Below are positions 34,006 to 41,669 of a stretch of DNA of 64,000 nucleotides, piece by piece. Both the position numbers and the translations under genes were made by a program. Positions within the stretch are counted from its first letter, which is position 1, and each line of letters starts with the position of its first letter. The notes beneath the pieces are model-generated. The model was not told where the DNA came from. It did no database searches and was given only the letters and a program-made list of their open reading frames with translations. The stretch covers positions 1-64,000 of the forward strand of contig DASYGT010000032.1 in NCBI GenBank assembly GCA_035999365.1, given 5' to 3'. This DNA comes from DASYGT01 sp035999365. Its GTDB lineage: Bacteria; Actinomycetota; Actinomycetes; Mycobacteriales; Jatrophihabitantaceae.

Positions 34006-34881
34006 TCAGCGTAGATGTCGCTCGATGGCGTGGACCACGTACTGCGGCCGCTCCGTCAGGTCTCGCCAGGTGAACCGCAGGACAGTCCAGCCGAGGCTCA
34101 CGAGCGCGTTCTGTCGGTGCCGGTCACGTTCGAAACGGTCGACGTCGGAGTGGTACGCGTAGCCGTCCACCTCGATCGCCAACCGTCGCCGCAGGATCGC
34201 GATATCGATCACGGCGACCAGTCGGCCCGCCACGAATACCCCGTGGTTCGCCTTCCATGACCGGATGCCGGCCCGCCGAAGGAGCCGATGCAGGACCCGC
34301 TCCGACTGCGCTGCCGCCCCGTCGGCGGTAGCCGCAACCAGCGCCCGGATCACGCGATTGCCCCGCCTTCCGGGACAGTCCTCGAGACGGCGGCTCAAGT
34401 CACGTCGCTCGATCCACCTGCGCTGGATCGCGCGGTCGACCAGCCGCAGACCTTCGGGCACGGACAACGTGCCGAGGTGGTCGAGCAGACTCCACACCCG
34501 CGTCGTGAGGGGAAGCGACGCATAAGTCGTGATCGCGGACGCCGGAACAAAGACCCGGTAGATGCGAGCGCCGTACGGGCACACAACGTGCCGGCCGTTC
34601 GACAGCACCAGCTGCACCAACTCGGGCGGTTCGGCCACGAAGCCCCACAGGTGCGCCGCGGTCGCGAAGCCGACAACGCCGCCGGTCGCCAGGACGGCGA
34701 TCCACACCCGCGTCCGGTAGGTGACCGGTGCCCCTCGTACGACGAACACGCCAGGCGCGTGCCGGATCAGCGCCCCGCTTCGCACGAGGCGGCTGACCGT
34801 CGTACTGCCCATTCCACAGCCGATCAGCTGTCGGCGCGTGATCGCGCCCGCCTGCGAAGACGCCACGTCGGCCCAGCTCAT
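34006..34881 (-). CDS. DUF559 (Vsr-like nuclease fold) protein with AbiEi-like N-terminus
   Basis: 291-residue protein. The N-terminal part (ITRRQLIGCGMGSTTVSRLVRSGALIRHAPGVFV) resembles the winged-helix of AbiEi-type antitoxins; the C-terminal about 110 residues are DUF559, related to Vsr/very-short-patch endonucleases. The segment AVIDIAILRRRLAIEVDGYAYH holds Asp and Glu residues of the nuclease core. Such proteins are abundant and multi-copy in actinobacteria, role unknown. The gene is flanked on both sides by the same 45-nt palindrome. Confidence 0.82.
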   Translation of the reverse strand: MSWADVASSQAGAITRRQLIGCGMGSTTVSRLVRSGALIRHAPGVFVVRGAPVTYRTRVWIAVLATGGVVGFATAAHLWGFVAEPPELVQLVLSNGRHVVCPYGARIYRVFVPASAITTYASLPLTTRVWSLLDHLGTLSVPEGLRLVDRAIQRRWIERRDLSRRLEDCPGRRGNRVIRALVAATADGAAAQSERVLHRLLRRAGIRSWKANHGVFVAGRLVAVIDIAILRRRLAIEVDGYAYHSDVDRFERDRHRQNALVSLGWTVLRFTWRDLTERPQYVVHAIERHLR

Positions 34882-34888
34882 CCGTCCG

Positions 34889-34933
34889 ATCGTGTCCGAT
34901 CGCGACCACGTGCTGGGCCGGATCGGACACGAT
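34889..34933. repeat. 45-nt palindrome, family 1, copy 3
   Basis: Same 20-5-20 layout; outer 13 bases of each arm pair perfectly (34889-34901 with 34921-34933), 17 of 20 overall, loop CGTGC. It lies 7 bases upstream of the DUF559 start and within the 87-base divergent region before the response regulator, so it cannot be a simple gene-end terminator here. Confidence 0.8.
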
Positions 34934-34968
34934 GTGGACAACGCGCCGGGTGTGTACCGTTGCGCGCC

Positions 34969-35700
34969 ATGGCGCAGGTGCTGCTCGTCGAGGACGACGG
35001 TGCCATCCGCACCGCGCTCACCCGGGCACTGCGCGACCAGGGCCACACCGTCACGGCGGTGTCGTCCGGAATGCCCGCGCTCACGACGGCGGTCGAGCAG
35101 AAGCCCGACGTCGTCCTGCTCGACCTCGGCCTGCCTGATATCGACGGCGCCGACGTCCTGTCGATGCTGCGCGCAGTGAGTGCAGTCCCGGTGATCGTGG
35201 CGACGGCGCGTGACGACGAGTCCGAGATGGTGCGGTTGCTCGACCTCGGCGCCGACGACTACATCATCAAGCCGTTCACTGCTGCACAGGTGACCGCACG
35301 CATCCGCGCGGTGATGCGGCGAACCGGCGGCACGGACGAGGACCCGGTAATCACGGTCGGCGGTCTCGTGATCGACACGCGTAGCTATGAGGTCACCGTC
35401 GACGGGCGCCCGGTCGAACTCGCTCGCAAGGAATTCGAGCTGCTGCTGGCGCTGGCGCGGCGGGCCGGTGAGGTCGTGAGCAAGCGCGACCTGATGGCCG
35501 AGGTGTGGCAGCTGGCATGGGGCGGTTCGGACCGTACCGTGGACGTGCACCTGTCGTGGCTGCGACGCAAGCTCGGTGAGACGGCGCGCGAACCCCGGTA
35601 CCTGCACAGCGTCAGGGGTGTCGGCGTGCGCCTCGTCGCACCGGATCCCAGGACAACGCCGCCCCTCTCCGATGCCGCACCCGAGGAACGTACGCCGTGA
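34969..35700 (+). CDS. OmpR-family response regulator
   Basis: 243-residue response regulator. The receiver domain has the acidic pocket EDD (8-10), phospho-acceptor Asp in VVLLDLGLPDIDG and the conserved Lys in YIIKPF; the C-terminal winged helix ends in TVDVHLSWLRRKLGE and RGVGVRLV. It pairs with the sensor kinase that starts on its stop (4-base GTGA overlap). It likely controls the downstream redox operon, where a direct repeat suits an OmpR-type site (inference). Confidence 0.94.
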   Translation: MAQVLLVEDDGAIRTALTRALRDQGHTVTAVSSGMPALTTAVEQKPDVVLLDLGLPDIDGADVLSMLRAVSAVPVIVATARDDESEMVRLLDLGADDYIIKPFTAAQVTARIRAVMRRTGGTDEDPVITVGGLVIDTRSYEVTVDGRPVELARKEFELLLALARRAGEVVSKRDLMAEVWQLAWGGSDRTVDVHLSWLRRKLGETAREPRYLHSVRGVGVRLVAPDPRTTPPLSDAAPEERTP

Positions 35701-37031
35701 GGCGCCGCATCCTCTTGCTCGTGGCCGGGGCCATCACCCTCGTCGTGCTGGCATTCGCCGTGCCGCTTGCCCTCCTCGTGCGGCACGTCGTCTATCAGGA
35801 CGCGGCCAACGCGCTGCAGGACGAAGCGAATCAGATTGCGAACTATGTGCGGAGCAGCCGCACGCCGCCAACATCCGCGCAGATAGCGAGCTTCGTCAAG
35901 ACGTTGCCCACCGATCGCTCGGCGAGCGTGAAGCTCTCCGACTCCACCGTCGTGGGAACGGCACCACCGGGCGACCCGGCCCAGCTGCCACCGACTCCTC
36001 AGTTCGGGGGCGACCACAACGACGGCGGTCCCGGCGGCGGCGGCAGCAGCGGCCCTTCGCAGCCGAAGGCGGTGTCCTTCCACGGCGGCAAGCTCGCGCA
36101 GCTGCCCGTGCTCATCGGCCCGGACAACGGCGGCGAGATCGTCGTACGCGTGTACGCCTCGAGCGCCCAGCTGCACTCCGGCGAGAACGGCTGGTGGCTG
36201 CTGCTCGCCGGTTCGAGCATCGGATTGCTGCTGCTCGGCATCGTGGCGGCTGAGCTGCTGACGCGGCGGCTGGTGCGACCTCTCGTCCACACTGCGCAGA
36301 CTGCCAACCGTATGAGCGCCGGCGACGTATCAGCGCGCGCGCCGACAGACGGGCCGCACGAGATCGCCGACGTCGGCGCAGCGCTCAACCGCCTCGGCGA
36401 CCGCATCGACGAGCTCATCGCCGAAGAGCGCGAGACCGTGGCCGATCTGTCTCACCGGCTGCGCACCCCGCTCACGGCACTGCGCCTGGATGCCGAGGCG
36501 CTGCACGATCCGGATGAGGCTGAGCGGGTCAGCGCGCATGTGGGTGCGCTGGAACGCACTCTCACCGCGGTCATCCACGCGGCGCGCCGGCCGCAGCGCG
36601 AGGGACGCATGCCCTCCTGCGACGCCACCGCCGTGGTCGCCGAACGGGTCGCGTTCTGGTCCGCTCTCGCCGAGGACCAGGGGCGTGCCCAGACCGTTGA
36701 GCTGCCGGACTCCGCTCTGCTCGTCCGTGCGTCTGCCGACGATCTGGCCGCGGCCGTCGACGCGCTCGTCGAGAACGTCGTGGCCCACACACCTGAGGGT
36801 GTTCCGTTCGCCGTCCGGCTGTGGGAAGACACGGGAGCACATCTGGAGATCTCGGACGATGGGCCGGGTCTGCCGCCGTTCGCCCTGGTGCGCGGGCGTA
36901 GTGATCGGGGTTCGAGCGGCCTCGGCCTCGACATCGCCCGGCGTTGCGCCGAGGCCGGAGGCGGCTCGATGACGATGACGTCGGGACCGTCCGGCGGAGC
37001 CGTGATCACGCTGCACCTGGGGCGTCCCTGA
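35697..37031 (+). CDS. HAMP-domain sensor histidine kinase
   Basis: 444-residue membrane kinase. Two membrane segments (about 5-28 and 165-186) bracket an extracytoplasmic sensor of about 135 residues with a Gly-rich, low-complexity stretch. A HAMP domain follows, then the H box DLSHRLRTPLTALRLD, N box VDALVENVVAHTP, G1 DDGPGLP and G2 GSSGLGLDIA. The ATP-binding core is complete. The signal is unknown; the neighbours suggest an extracytoplasmic redox or envelope cue. Confidence 0.93.
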   Translation: MRRRILLLVAGAITLVVLAFAVPLALLVRHVVYQDAANALQDEANQIANYVRSSRTPPTSAQIASFVKTLPTDRSASVKLSDSTVVGTAPPGDPAQLPPTPQFGGDHNDGGPGGGGSSGPSQPKAVSFHGGKLAQLPVLIGPDNGGEIVVRVYASSAQLHSGENGWWLLLAGSSIGLLLLGIVAAELLTRRLVRPLVHTAQTANRMSAGDVSARAPTDGPHEIADVGAALNRLGDRIDELIAEERETVADLSHRLRTPLTALRLDAEALHDPDEAERVSAHVGALERTLTAVIHAARRPQREGRMPSCDATAVVAERVAFWSALAEDQGRAQTVELPDSALLVRASADDLAAAVDALVENVVAHTPEGVPFAVRLWEDTGAHLEISDDGPGLPPFALVRGRSDRGSSGLGLDIARRCAEAGGGSMTMTSGPSGGAVITLHLGRP

Positions 37032-37045
37032 TTCCTCCAGGGAAT

Positions 37046-37065
37046 CGCATGATCAACGCATGATC
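37046..37065 (+). promoter_or_regulatory. Direct repeat, candidate response-regulator site
   Basis: Two CGCATGATC units at 37046-37054 and 37057-37065, spaced exactly 11 bases start to start, which is the helical-turn spacing used by OmpR-type regulators. It lies between the kinase stop and the Ser/Thr-rich gene, upstream of the ApbE operon. Binding is inferred from spacing only. Confidence 0.4.
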
Positions 37066-37153
37066 TGCACACGGGCGATCCACACCCCGGCTTAGGAATG
37101 TCTTGACGCTGCGGTGATGCGGCCCTGACCCGCGGGGCCTGATCGTGGTTCCC

Positions 37154-37474
37154 ATGACCGAGAACCCGAACAAGCCCAAGCTCGTCCGACGGGCCGGCGT
37201 TGCTGGAGCGGCCGCGGCCGTGGCGGGTGCCGCGCTGACCGCGACCCTTGTCGCCGGCGTCAGCCATTCCGTCAGCGCCACATCCTCTTCCGGCTCGACC
37301 ACGTCCACCAAGTCCACAACGTCATCCGGTACCTCGAACAACTCGACCTCGCCAGTGACGTCGCCCGCGACATCGCCAGCGACCACGTCGAATACCTCGT
37401 CGAGCACCTCGTCGAGCGGTGTCGGCTCGGCGAGCCAGAGCTCCTCGACGCAGGGCGGGAGCCACGGCTCATGA
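37154..37474 (+). CDS. Ser/Thr-rich single-pass membrane protein
   Basis: 106-residue protein: basic cytoplasmic N-terminus (MTENPNKPKLVRR), one Ala-rich membrane segment (about 16-40), then an outside tail almost wholly Ser, Thr, Gly, Asn and Pro. No FMN-binding domain is present. In related actinobacterial operons an FMN-binding protein often occupies this position before apbE, so this protein may be the ApbE target or a diverged anchor; the tail has GSAS but no strict flavinylation motif that I can find. Its stop overlaps apbE by 4 bases. Confidence 0.7.
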   Translation: MTENPNKPKLVRRAGVAGAAAAVAGAALTATLVAGVSHSVSATSSSGSTTSTKSTTSSGTSNNSTSPVTSPATSPATTSNTSSSTSSSGVGSASQSSSTQGGSHGS

Positions 37475-38391
37475 CCAGCGACGCAACCTACAGCGTTCGG
37501 GCCTGGAGCTGCACGATGCGGCTGACGGTCAGCGACGATCGCGTGCTCGGCCGTGCGACGCGCGACTTCACGGCGCTACTCGATCGCGTGGACCACGCGG
37601 CGAGCCGCTTTCGGCCCGACTCCGCGCTGTCGACGGCGAACGCTCGCGCCGGACGCCCGACACCCGTGCCCATGCTGCTCGCGCAACTGGTGAGTGCCGC
37701 ACTCGACGCCGCGGCGAGCACTGCCGGTGCTGTCGATCCCACGATCGGCCGCTCGATGCATGCGATCGGATACGACCGGGACATCGCCGCGATCGAGACG
37801 GACGGGCCCGCAGCCCGGACGGGCGTCCAGGCGCGCGATTGGCGGGACGTGCGCGTCGATCGCGAGGTCGGCCTGCTCACCGTTCCGGTCGGCACCGCAC
37901 TCGACCTCGGCGCCACGGCGAAGGCCTATACGGCGGACTTCGCGGCACGTGTCATCAGCCGGCGTTATGGGGTCGCGGTGCTGGTGGAGCTGGGCGGTGA
38001 CATCGCTGTCGCCGGCGACCGTCCGAACGGTTGGCAGATCCGCGTCGCTGAGCGCGAGGGAGCACACGGCCAGATCGTGACGATTCACCGCGGAGGCCTA
38101 ACCACCTCGACGACCACGATTCGCCGCTGGACGCGCGGCGACGAGAGCGTGCATCACATCATCGATCCGAGAACGGGCCGACCAGCCGAAGGGCCGTGGC
38201 GAACTGCATCGGTCTACGCCGAGTCGGCATTGGCCGCGAACACGGCCAGCACCGCCGCGATCGTGCTGGCTGCCGACGCGGACAGGTGGCTCGATACGCA
38301 CGGCTATGCAGCGCGCTTGCTCAGCGTCGACGGCGCGGTGCACTACGTCGGCGCCTGGCCCCACGATCAGCGCAGCGCGGCGGTGGCGTGA
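37471..38391 (+). CDS. apbE: FAD:protein FMN transferase
   Basis: ApbE-family flavin transferase that covalently attaches FMN to Ser/Thr of extracytoplasmic redox proteins. The 306 residues show RFRPDSALSTAN, DPTIGRSMHAIGYD, LDLGATAKAYTADFA (the family's Gly-Ala-Lys motif), VELGGDIAVAG and HHIIDPRTGRPAE. No clear signal peptide is visible, so it may act at the inner side or be exported by another route. It overlaps its neighbours by 4 and 1 bases. Confidence 0.92.
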   Translation: MTSDATYSVRAWSCTMRLTVSDDRVLGRATRDFTALLDRVDHAASRFRPDSALSTANARAGRPTPVPMLLAQLVSAALDAAASTAGAVDPTIGRSMHAIGYDRDIAAIETDGPAARTGVQARDWRDVRVDREVGLLTVPVGTALDLGATAKAYTADFAARVISRRYGVAVLVELGGDIAVAGDRPNGWQIRVAEREGAHGQIVTIHRGGLTTSTTTIRRWTRGDESVHHIIDPRTGRPAEGPWRTASVYAESALAANTASTAAIVLAADADRWLDTHGYAARLLSVDGAVHYVGAWPHDQRSAAVA

Positions 38392-38966
38392 TGACGGTCT
38401 GGTACGTGGCGCGCGGCGCCGGCCTCGCGGCCCTCGTCCTGCTCACCGTTTCCACCGCTCTAGGCGCGCTCATGAGCGGACGAATTCCCGCATCGCCGAC
38501 CGCTCGCGTCGTGATGCACTACGTGCATCGAGCCGTCGCGACAACTGCGCTGGCCGTCCTCGGCCTGCACTTGTCGATGATCCTTGCCGACTCTTTCGCG
38601 CATGTCAGCCTCGTCGGCGCCTTGGTACCGTTCCGCTCCGCCTTCCGGGCATTCTGGGTCGGCCTCGGGACCCTCGCCGCCTATAGTTTCGTGCTGGTCG
38701 CATCGACGGGTTTCCTGCGGCGGCGGATGGCGAGCTCGCCGAGTGCGGCACGCTTGTGGCGCTCGATCCACATGAGCGCCTACGCCGGCTGGGGCATGGC
38801 GATGCTGCACGGTCTGCGGTCAGGCACGGACACCGCCGTGCCGTGGGTGCGCTGGCTCTACGTCGCGTGCGGAGCAGCGGTTGCAGCCTCCATCGCAGTA
38901 CGCGTCGCCAGCCGCGGACAACGGGCCGTCGTGCGTCCGGCTCAGCACCTGGCGATGTCGCGATGA
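38391..38966 (+). CDS. Ferric reductase-like transmembrane heme protein
   Basis: 191-residue integral membrane protein with about five helices and paired His residues suited to b-type heme: HYVHRAVATTALAVLGLHLSM and SIHMSAYAGWGMAMLHG. It belongs to the ferric-reductase/YedZ-like superfamily and probably moves electrons across the membrane between cytosolic NuoF/ferredoxin partners and a flavinylated outside acceptor. The start shares a base with the apbE stop and the stop overlaps the next gene by 4 bases. Confidence 0.85.
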   Translation: MTVWYVARGAGLAALVLLTVSTALGALMSGRIPASPTARVVMHYVHRAVATTALAVLGLHLSMILADSFAHVSLVGALVPFRSAFRAFWVGLGTLAAYSFVLVASTGFLRRRMASSPSAARLWRSIHMSAYAGWGMAMLHGLRSGTDTAVPWVRWLYVACGAAVAASIAVRVASRGQRAVVRPAQHLAMSR

Positions 38967-40204
38967 CTGCCACGATGAACTTCGCCACGGCACGGACTGT
39001 GCAGGGCGCCACGTGGACGATTGGCGCGCCCCGCCTGCTTGCCGGCCTTGACCGGCACGCCACGCTCGACCTGCGCGCGCACCTCGAGACGCACGGCGCA
39101 CTCCCGAGTGCTGATCTACAACGACTGCTCGACCACCTTGACGCGATCGCACTGGCCGGCCGTGGCGGCGCAGGGTTCCCGCTCGCCGCGAAGATCCGTG
39201 CACTCAAGGGTGGCCGGCCTGAGGTGATCGTCAATGGCACGGAAGGCGAGCCCGGAAGCGACAAGGACCGCACACTCTTGCGCCGCTCACCGCATCTGGT
39301 GATCGACGGCGCCCTCGCGTTGGCGAGTACGTTGAGCGCCCGCGACGTGCGCATCGCGGTGCACGATGCCGCCACCGCGGCACGGGTGCGTGACGCGCTC
39401 GCCGAGCGCAGCGACGCCGGCCGCGTTCAGGTGCGGCAGATCGACGGCGGCTTCGTCTCCGGAGAGGCGCGCGCGCTTGTGCGGGCGCTCTCTGGCGGAC
39501 CGGCGCTTCCTCCTGGGCGACGTGAACACGCGACCGAACGCGGACAGCTCGTACTCAATGCCGAATCCGCGGCCCAGGTCGCGGTCGCACTGCGGATGGG
39601 TTGGCGCCGATACGCCGATACGGGCAGTCGCGGCGAGCCGGGCACCACGCTGCTGACCCTCGGCGGAGCGGTCGACAACCCCGGTGTGGTCGAGATCCCG
39701 ATCGGCACGCCGCTCGGCATCGTTCTCGCGGCGGCGGGCGCCCGCTCTCCGCAAGCTGCCGTCATCGGCGGCTATCACGGCAGCTGGCTGGCCCCGAACC
39801 CGTCGATCGAGCTGTCGCGGGCCGGTCTGAAGTCGGCGGGCGGCACGCTCGGCGCCGGCGTGATCCTTGTCGTCGGCGACGACACCTGTGCGCTCGGCGA
39901 ACTCGCTGCAGCCACGAATTGGCTGGCCGGTGAGTCCGCGAAGCAGTGCGGTCCGTGCATGTTCGGGCTTCCCGCACTCGCGCAGGACGTCTCCGCGCTG
40001 CGCCGCGGGCAGCCGTCAGCGGTAGAGGTCGCGTTGCGCCACGCCCGCAGCGTCGACGGCCGTGGCGCATGCGCGCACCCCGACGGTACGGCGCGATTCG
40101 TGACGTCGGCGCTGCACCTGCTGCAGGACGAGACGCACCTGCACCTGCACGGCGGGTGCGGGCGCCCGACCCGCGGGCACCTCCCGATCGGAAAGCAGCC
40201 ATGA
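38963..40204 (+). CDS. NuoF/RnfC-like NADH-FMN oxidoreductase subunit
   Basis: 413-residue relative of the 51-kDa subunit of complex I. NADH/FMN-binding motifs are visible: GRGGAGFPLAAKIRAL (66-81) and NGTEGEPGSDKDR (91-103), then a SLBB-like domain. In the position of the N3 4Fe-4S motif (ESCGxCxxC in NuoF) it has ESAKQCGPC (324-332): the first Cys is Ala, leaving C329, C332 and C370, with C309 close by. It likely feeds NADH electrons to the ferredoxin or the heme protein in this operon. Confidence 0.87.
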   Translation: MTATMNFATARTVQGATWTIGAPRLLAGLDRHATLDLRAHLETHGALPSADLQRLLDHLDAIALAGRGGAGFPLAAKIRALKGGRPEVIVNGTEGEPGSDKDRTLLRRSPHLVIDGALALASTLSARDVRIAVHDAATAARVRDALAERSDAGRVQVRQIDGGFVSGEARALVRALSGGPALPPGRREHATERGQLVLNAESAAQVAVALRMGWRRYADTGSRGEPGTTLLTLGGAVDNPGVVEIPIGTPLGIVLAAAGARSPQAAVIGGYHGSWLAPNPSIELSRAGLKSAGGTLGAGVILVVGDDTCALGELAAATNWLAGESAKQCGPCMFGLPALAQDVSALRRGQPSAVEVALRHARSVDGRGACAHPDGTARFVTSALHLLQDETHLHLHGGCGRPTRGHLPIGKQP

Positions 40205-40410
40205 CATCAACGACGACCACCACCGGAATCGACATCGACTGGACGCTGTGCGACGGCCATGGACTCTGCGCCGCCGTGTTGCCGCGCCACATCACCCGTG
40301 ACGAGTGGGGTTTCCCCGTCCTGCACGGCGTCGAGGCAGCAGACGAAGCAGCACTGCGTCGAGTCGTGAGTGTCTGCCCGGCTCTGGCCCTGCGCCTTCG
40401 CTCCGCATGA
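40201..40410 (+). CDS. Small ferredoxin, 3Fe-4S type
   Basis: 69-residue ferredoxin. Three cysteines are arranged as C17-x5-C23 and a distant C59-P (VCPALAL), the pattern of actinobacterial single 3Fe-4S ferredoxins that usually serve P450s. Here it follows the NuoF-like gene with a 4-base overlap, so it probably acts as its electron partner rather than serving a P450. Confidence 0.9.
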   Translation: MTSTTTTTGIDIDWTLCDGHGLCAAVLPRHITRDEWGFPVLHGVEAADEAALRRVVSVCPALALRLRSA

Positions 40411-40427
40411 ACGGAAGGGGCCGACCC

Positions 40428-41669
40428 ATGACACTCACTGCGGCACATCCGCCGCCTGACATCACACCGTCCGTCATTGATGTGGAAATCGTCGTTCCGA
40501 TTTTCAACGAGGAGCGTGACCTCGCACAAAGCGTGCGACGGTTGCGCACATTTCTCGATGACCAGTTCCCGTTCACGGCAGTCATCACGATCGCCGACAA
40601 CGCGAGCACTGACGCAACCTGGGGCATCGCCACGACACTGGCCGACGAACTCGGCGGCGTCACAGCCGTTCATCTCGATGCCAAGGGGCGCGGCCGCGCA
40701 CTGCACGACTCGTGGCTGGCCAGCTCGGCTCGCGTCGTCGCCTACATGGACGTCGACCTGTCGACGGACCTCAATGCGCTGTTGCCGCTGGTCGCCCCGC
40801 TGATGTCCGGGCACAGCGACGTCGCCATCGGTAGCCGGTTGACCCGCACCGCGCGCGTCGTGCGCGGGCCCAAGCGAGAGTTCATCTCCCGTTGCTACAA
40901 CCTGGTGCTGCGCACGACGCTGCACGCGCGGTTCTCGGACGCGCAGTGCGGGTTCAAAGCGATGCGCGCCGACTGCGCCCGAGCGCTACTGCCGCATGTG
41001 CTCGACAGGGCGTGGTTCTTCGACACGGAATTGCTCGTCCTGGCCGAGCGCAGCGGGCTGCGCATCGCTGAGGTCCCGGTGGACTGGATCGACGACCCAG
41101 ACAGTCGGGTAGACATCGTTGCCACCGCCATGGCAGACCTGCGCGGGATCGCCCGGGTCGGACGTGCGCTGGTGCGCGGCGATCTGCCGGTTCGCGAGTT
41201 GGGTCAGCAACTCGGGCGCGGTCCGGTGGAGGTTGCTGGCGTTGCGCCATCGTTCGCGCGCCAGGCGTTGCGGTTCGGCGCGATCGGCGTGCTCAGCACG
41301 CTGGCTTATCTGATGCTGTTCGTGCTGTTCCGGCCCGCCGGCGCGCAGGTTGCCAACCTTGTTGCACTGCTGCTCACTGCGGTGGCCAACACGGCCGCCA
41401 ACCGCCGATTCACGTTCGGCGTGCGGGGGGCAGGCGCAGCCAGGCATCAACTGCAGGGCCTGGTCGTGTTCGCTGTCGGCCTCGCCGTGACGAGCGGCGC
41501 TCTCGCTGCTCTCTCGGCATCCGTCCACCGTCCGGCACGCGCACTCGAACTGTCCGTATTGATAGGCGCCAACCTCGTGGCCACCGTGCTGCGTTTCGTC
41601 CTGCTGCGTGAGTGGGTGTTCGCCGGACGGCGATCGCCCGCCCGCACCACTCTGGAGGCACCCCGATGA
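40428..41669 (+). CDS. Family 2 glycosyltransferase fused to GtrA-like membrane domain
   Basis: 413 residues: an N-terminal GT-A domain of the DPM1/GT2 type (VEIVVPIFNEERDL, MDVDLSTDL with the metal DxD, GSRLTR, QCGFKAMR) and a C-terminal GtrA-like part with four membrane helices (about 270-395). It probably makes a polyprenyl-phosphate sugar and presents it to the membrane. The ATG at 40428 has GGAAGGGG seven bases upstream. It overlaps the GT39 gene by 4 bases, so the pair should act together. Confidence 0.88.
   Translation: MTLTAAHPPPDITPSVIDVEIVVPIFNEERDLAQSVRRLRTFLDDQFPFTAVITIADNASTDATWGIATTLADELGGVTAVHLDAKGRGRALHDSWLASSARVVAYMDVDLSTDLNALLPLVAPLMSGHSDVAIGSRLTRTARVVRGPKREFISRCYNLVLRTTLHARFSDAQCGFKAMRADCARALLPHVLDRAWFFDTELLVLAERSGLRIAEVPVDWIDDPDSRVDIVATAMADLRGIARVGRALVRGDLPVRELGQQLGRGPVEVAGVAPSFARQALRFGAIGVLSTLAYLMLFVLFRPAGAQVANLVALLLTAVANTAANRRFTFGVRGAGAARHQLQGLVVFAVGLAVTSGALAALSASVHRPARALELSVLIGANLVATVLRFVLLREWVFAGRRSPARTTLEAPR

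Noticed and set aside
24921..34933. Palindromes considered as a CRISPR array
   Set aside because: Copies are kilobases apart, with no regular spacers and no cas genes.
37103..37131. TTGACG box as a promoter before the Ser/Thr-rich gene
   Set aside because: No acceptable -10 sequence at 16-18 bases; left out of the features.
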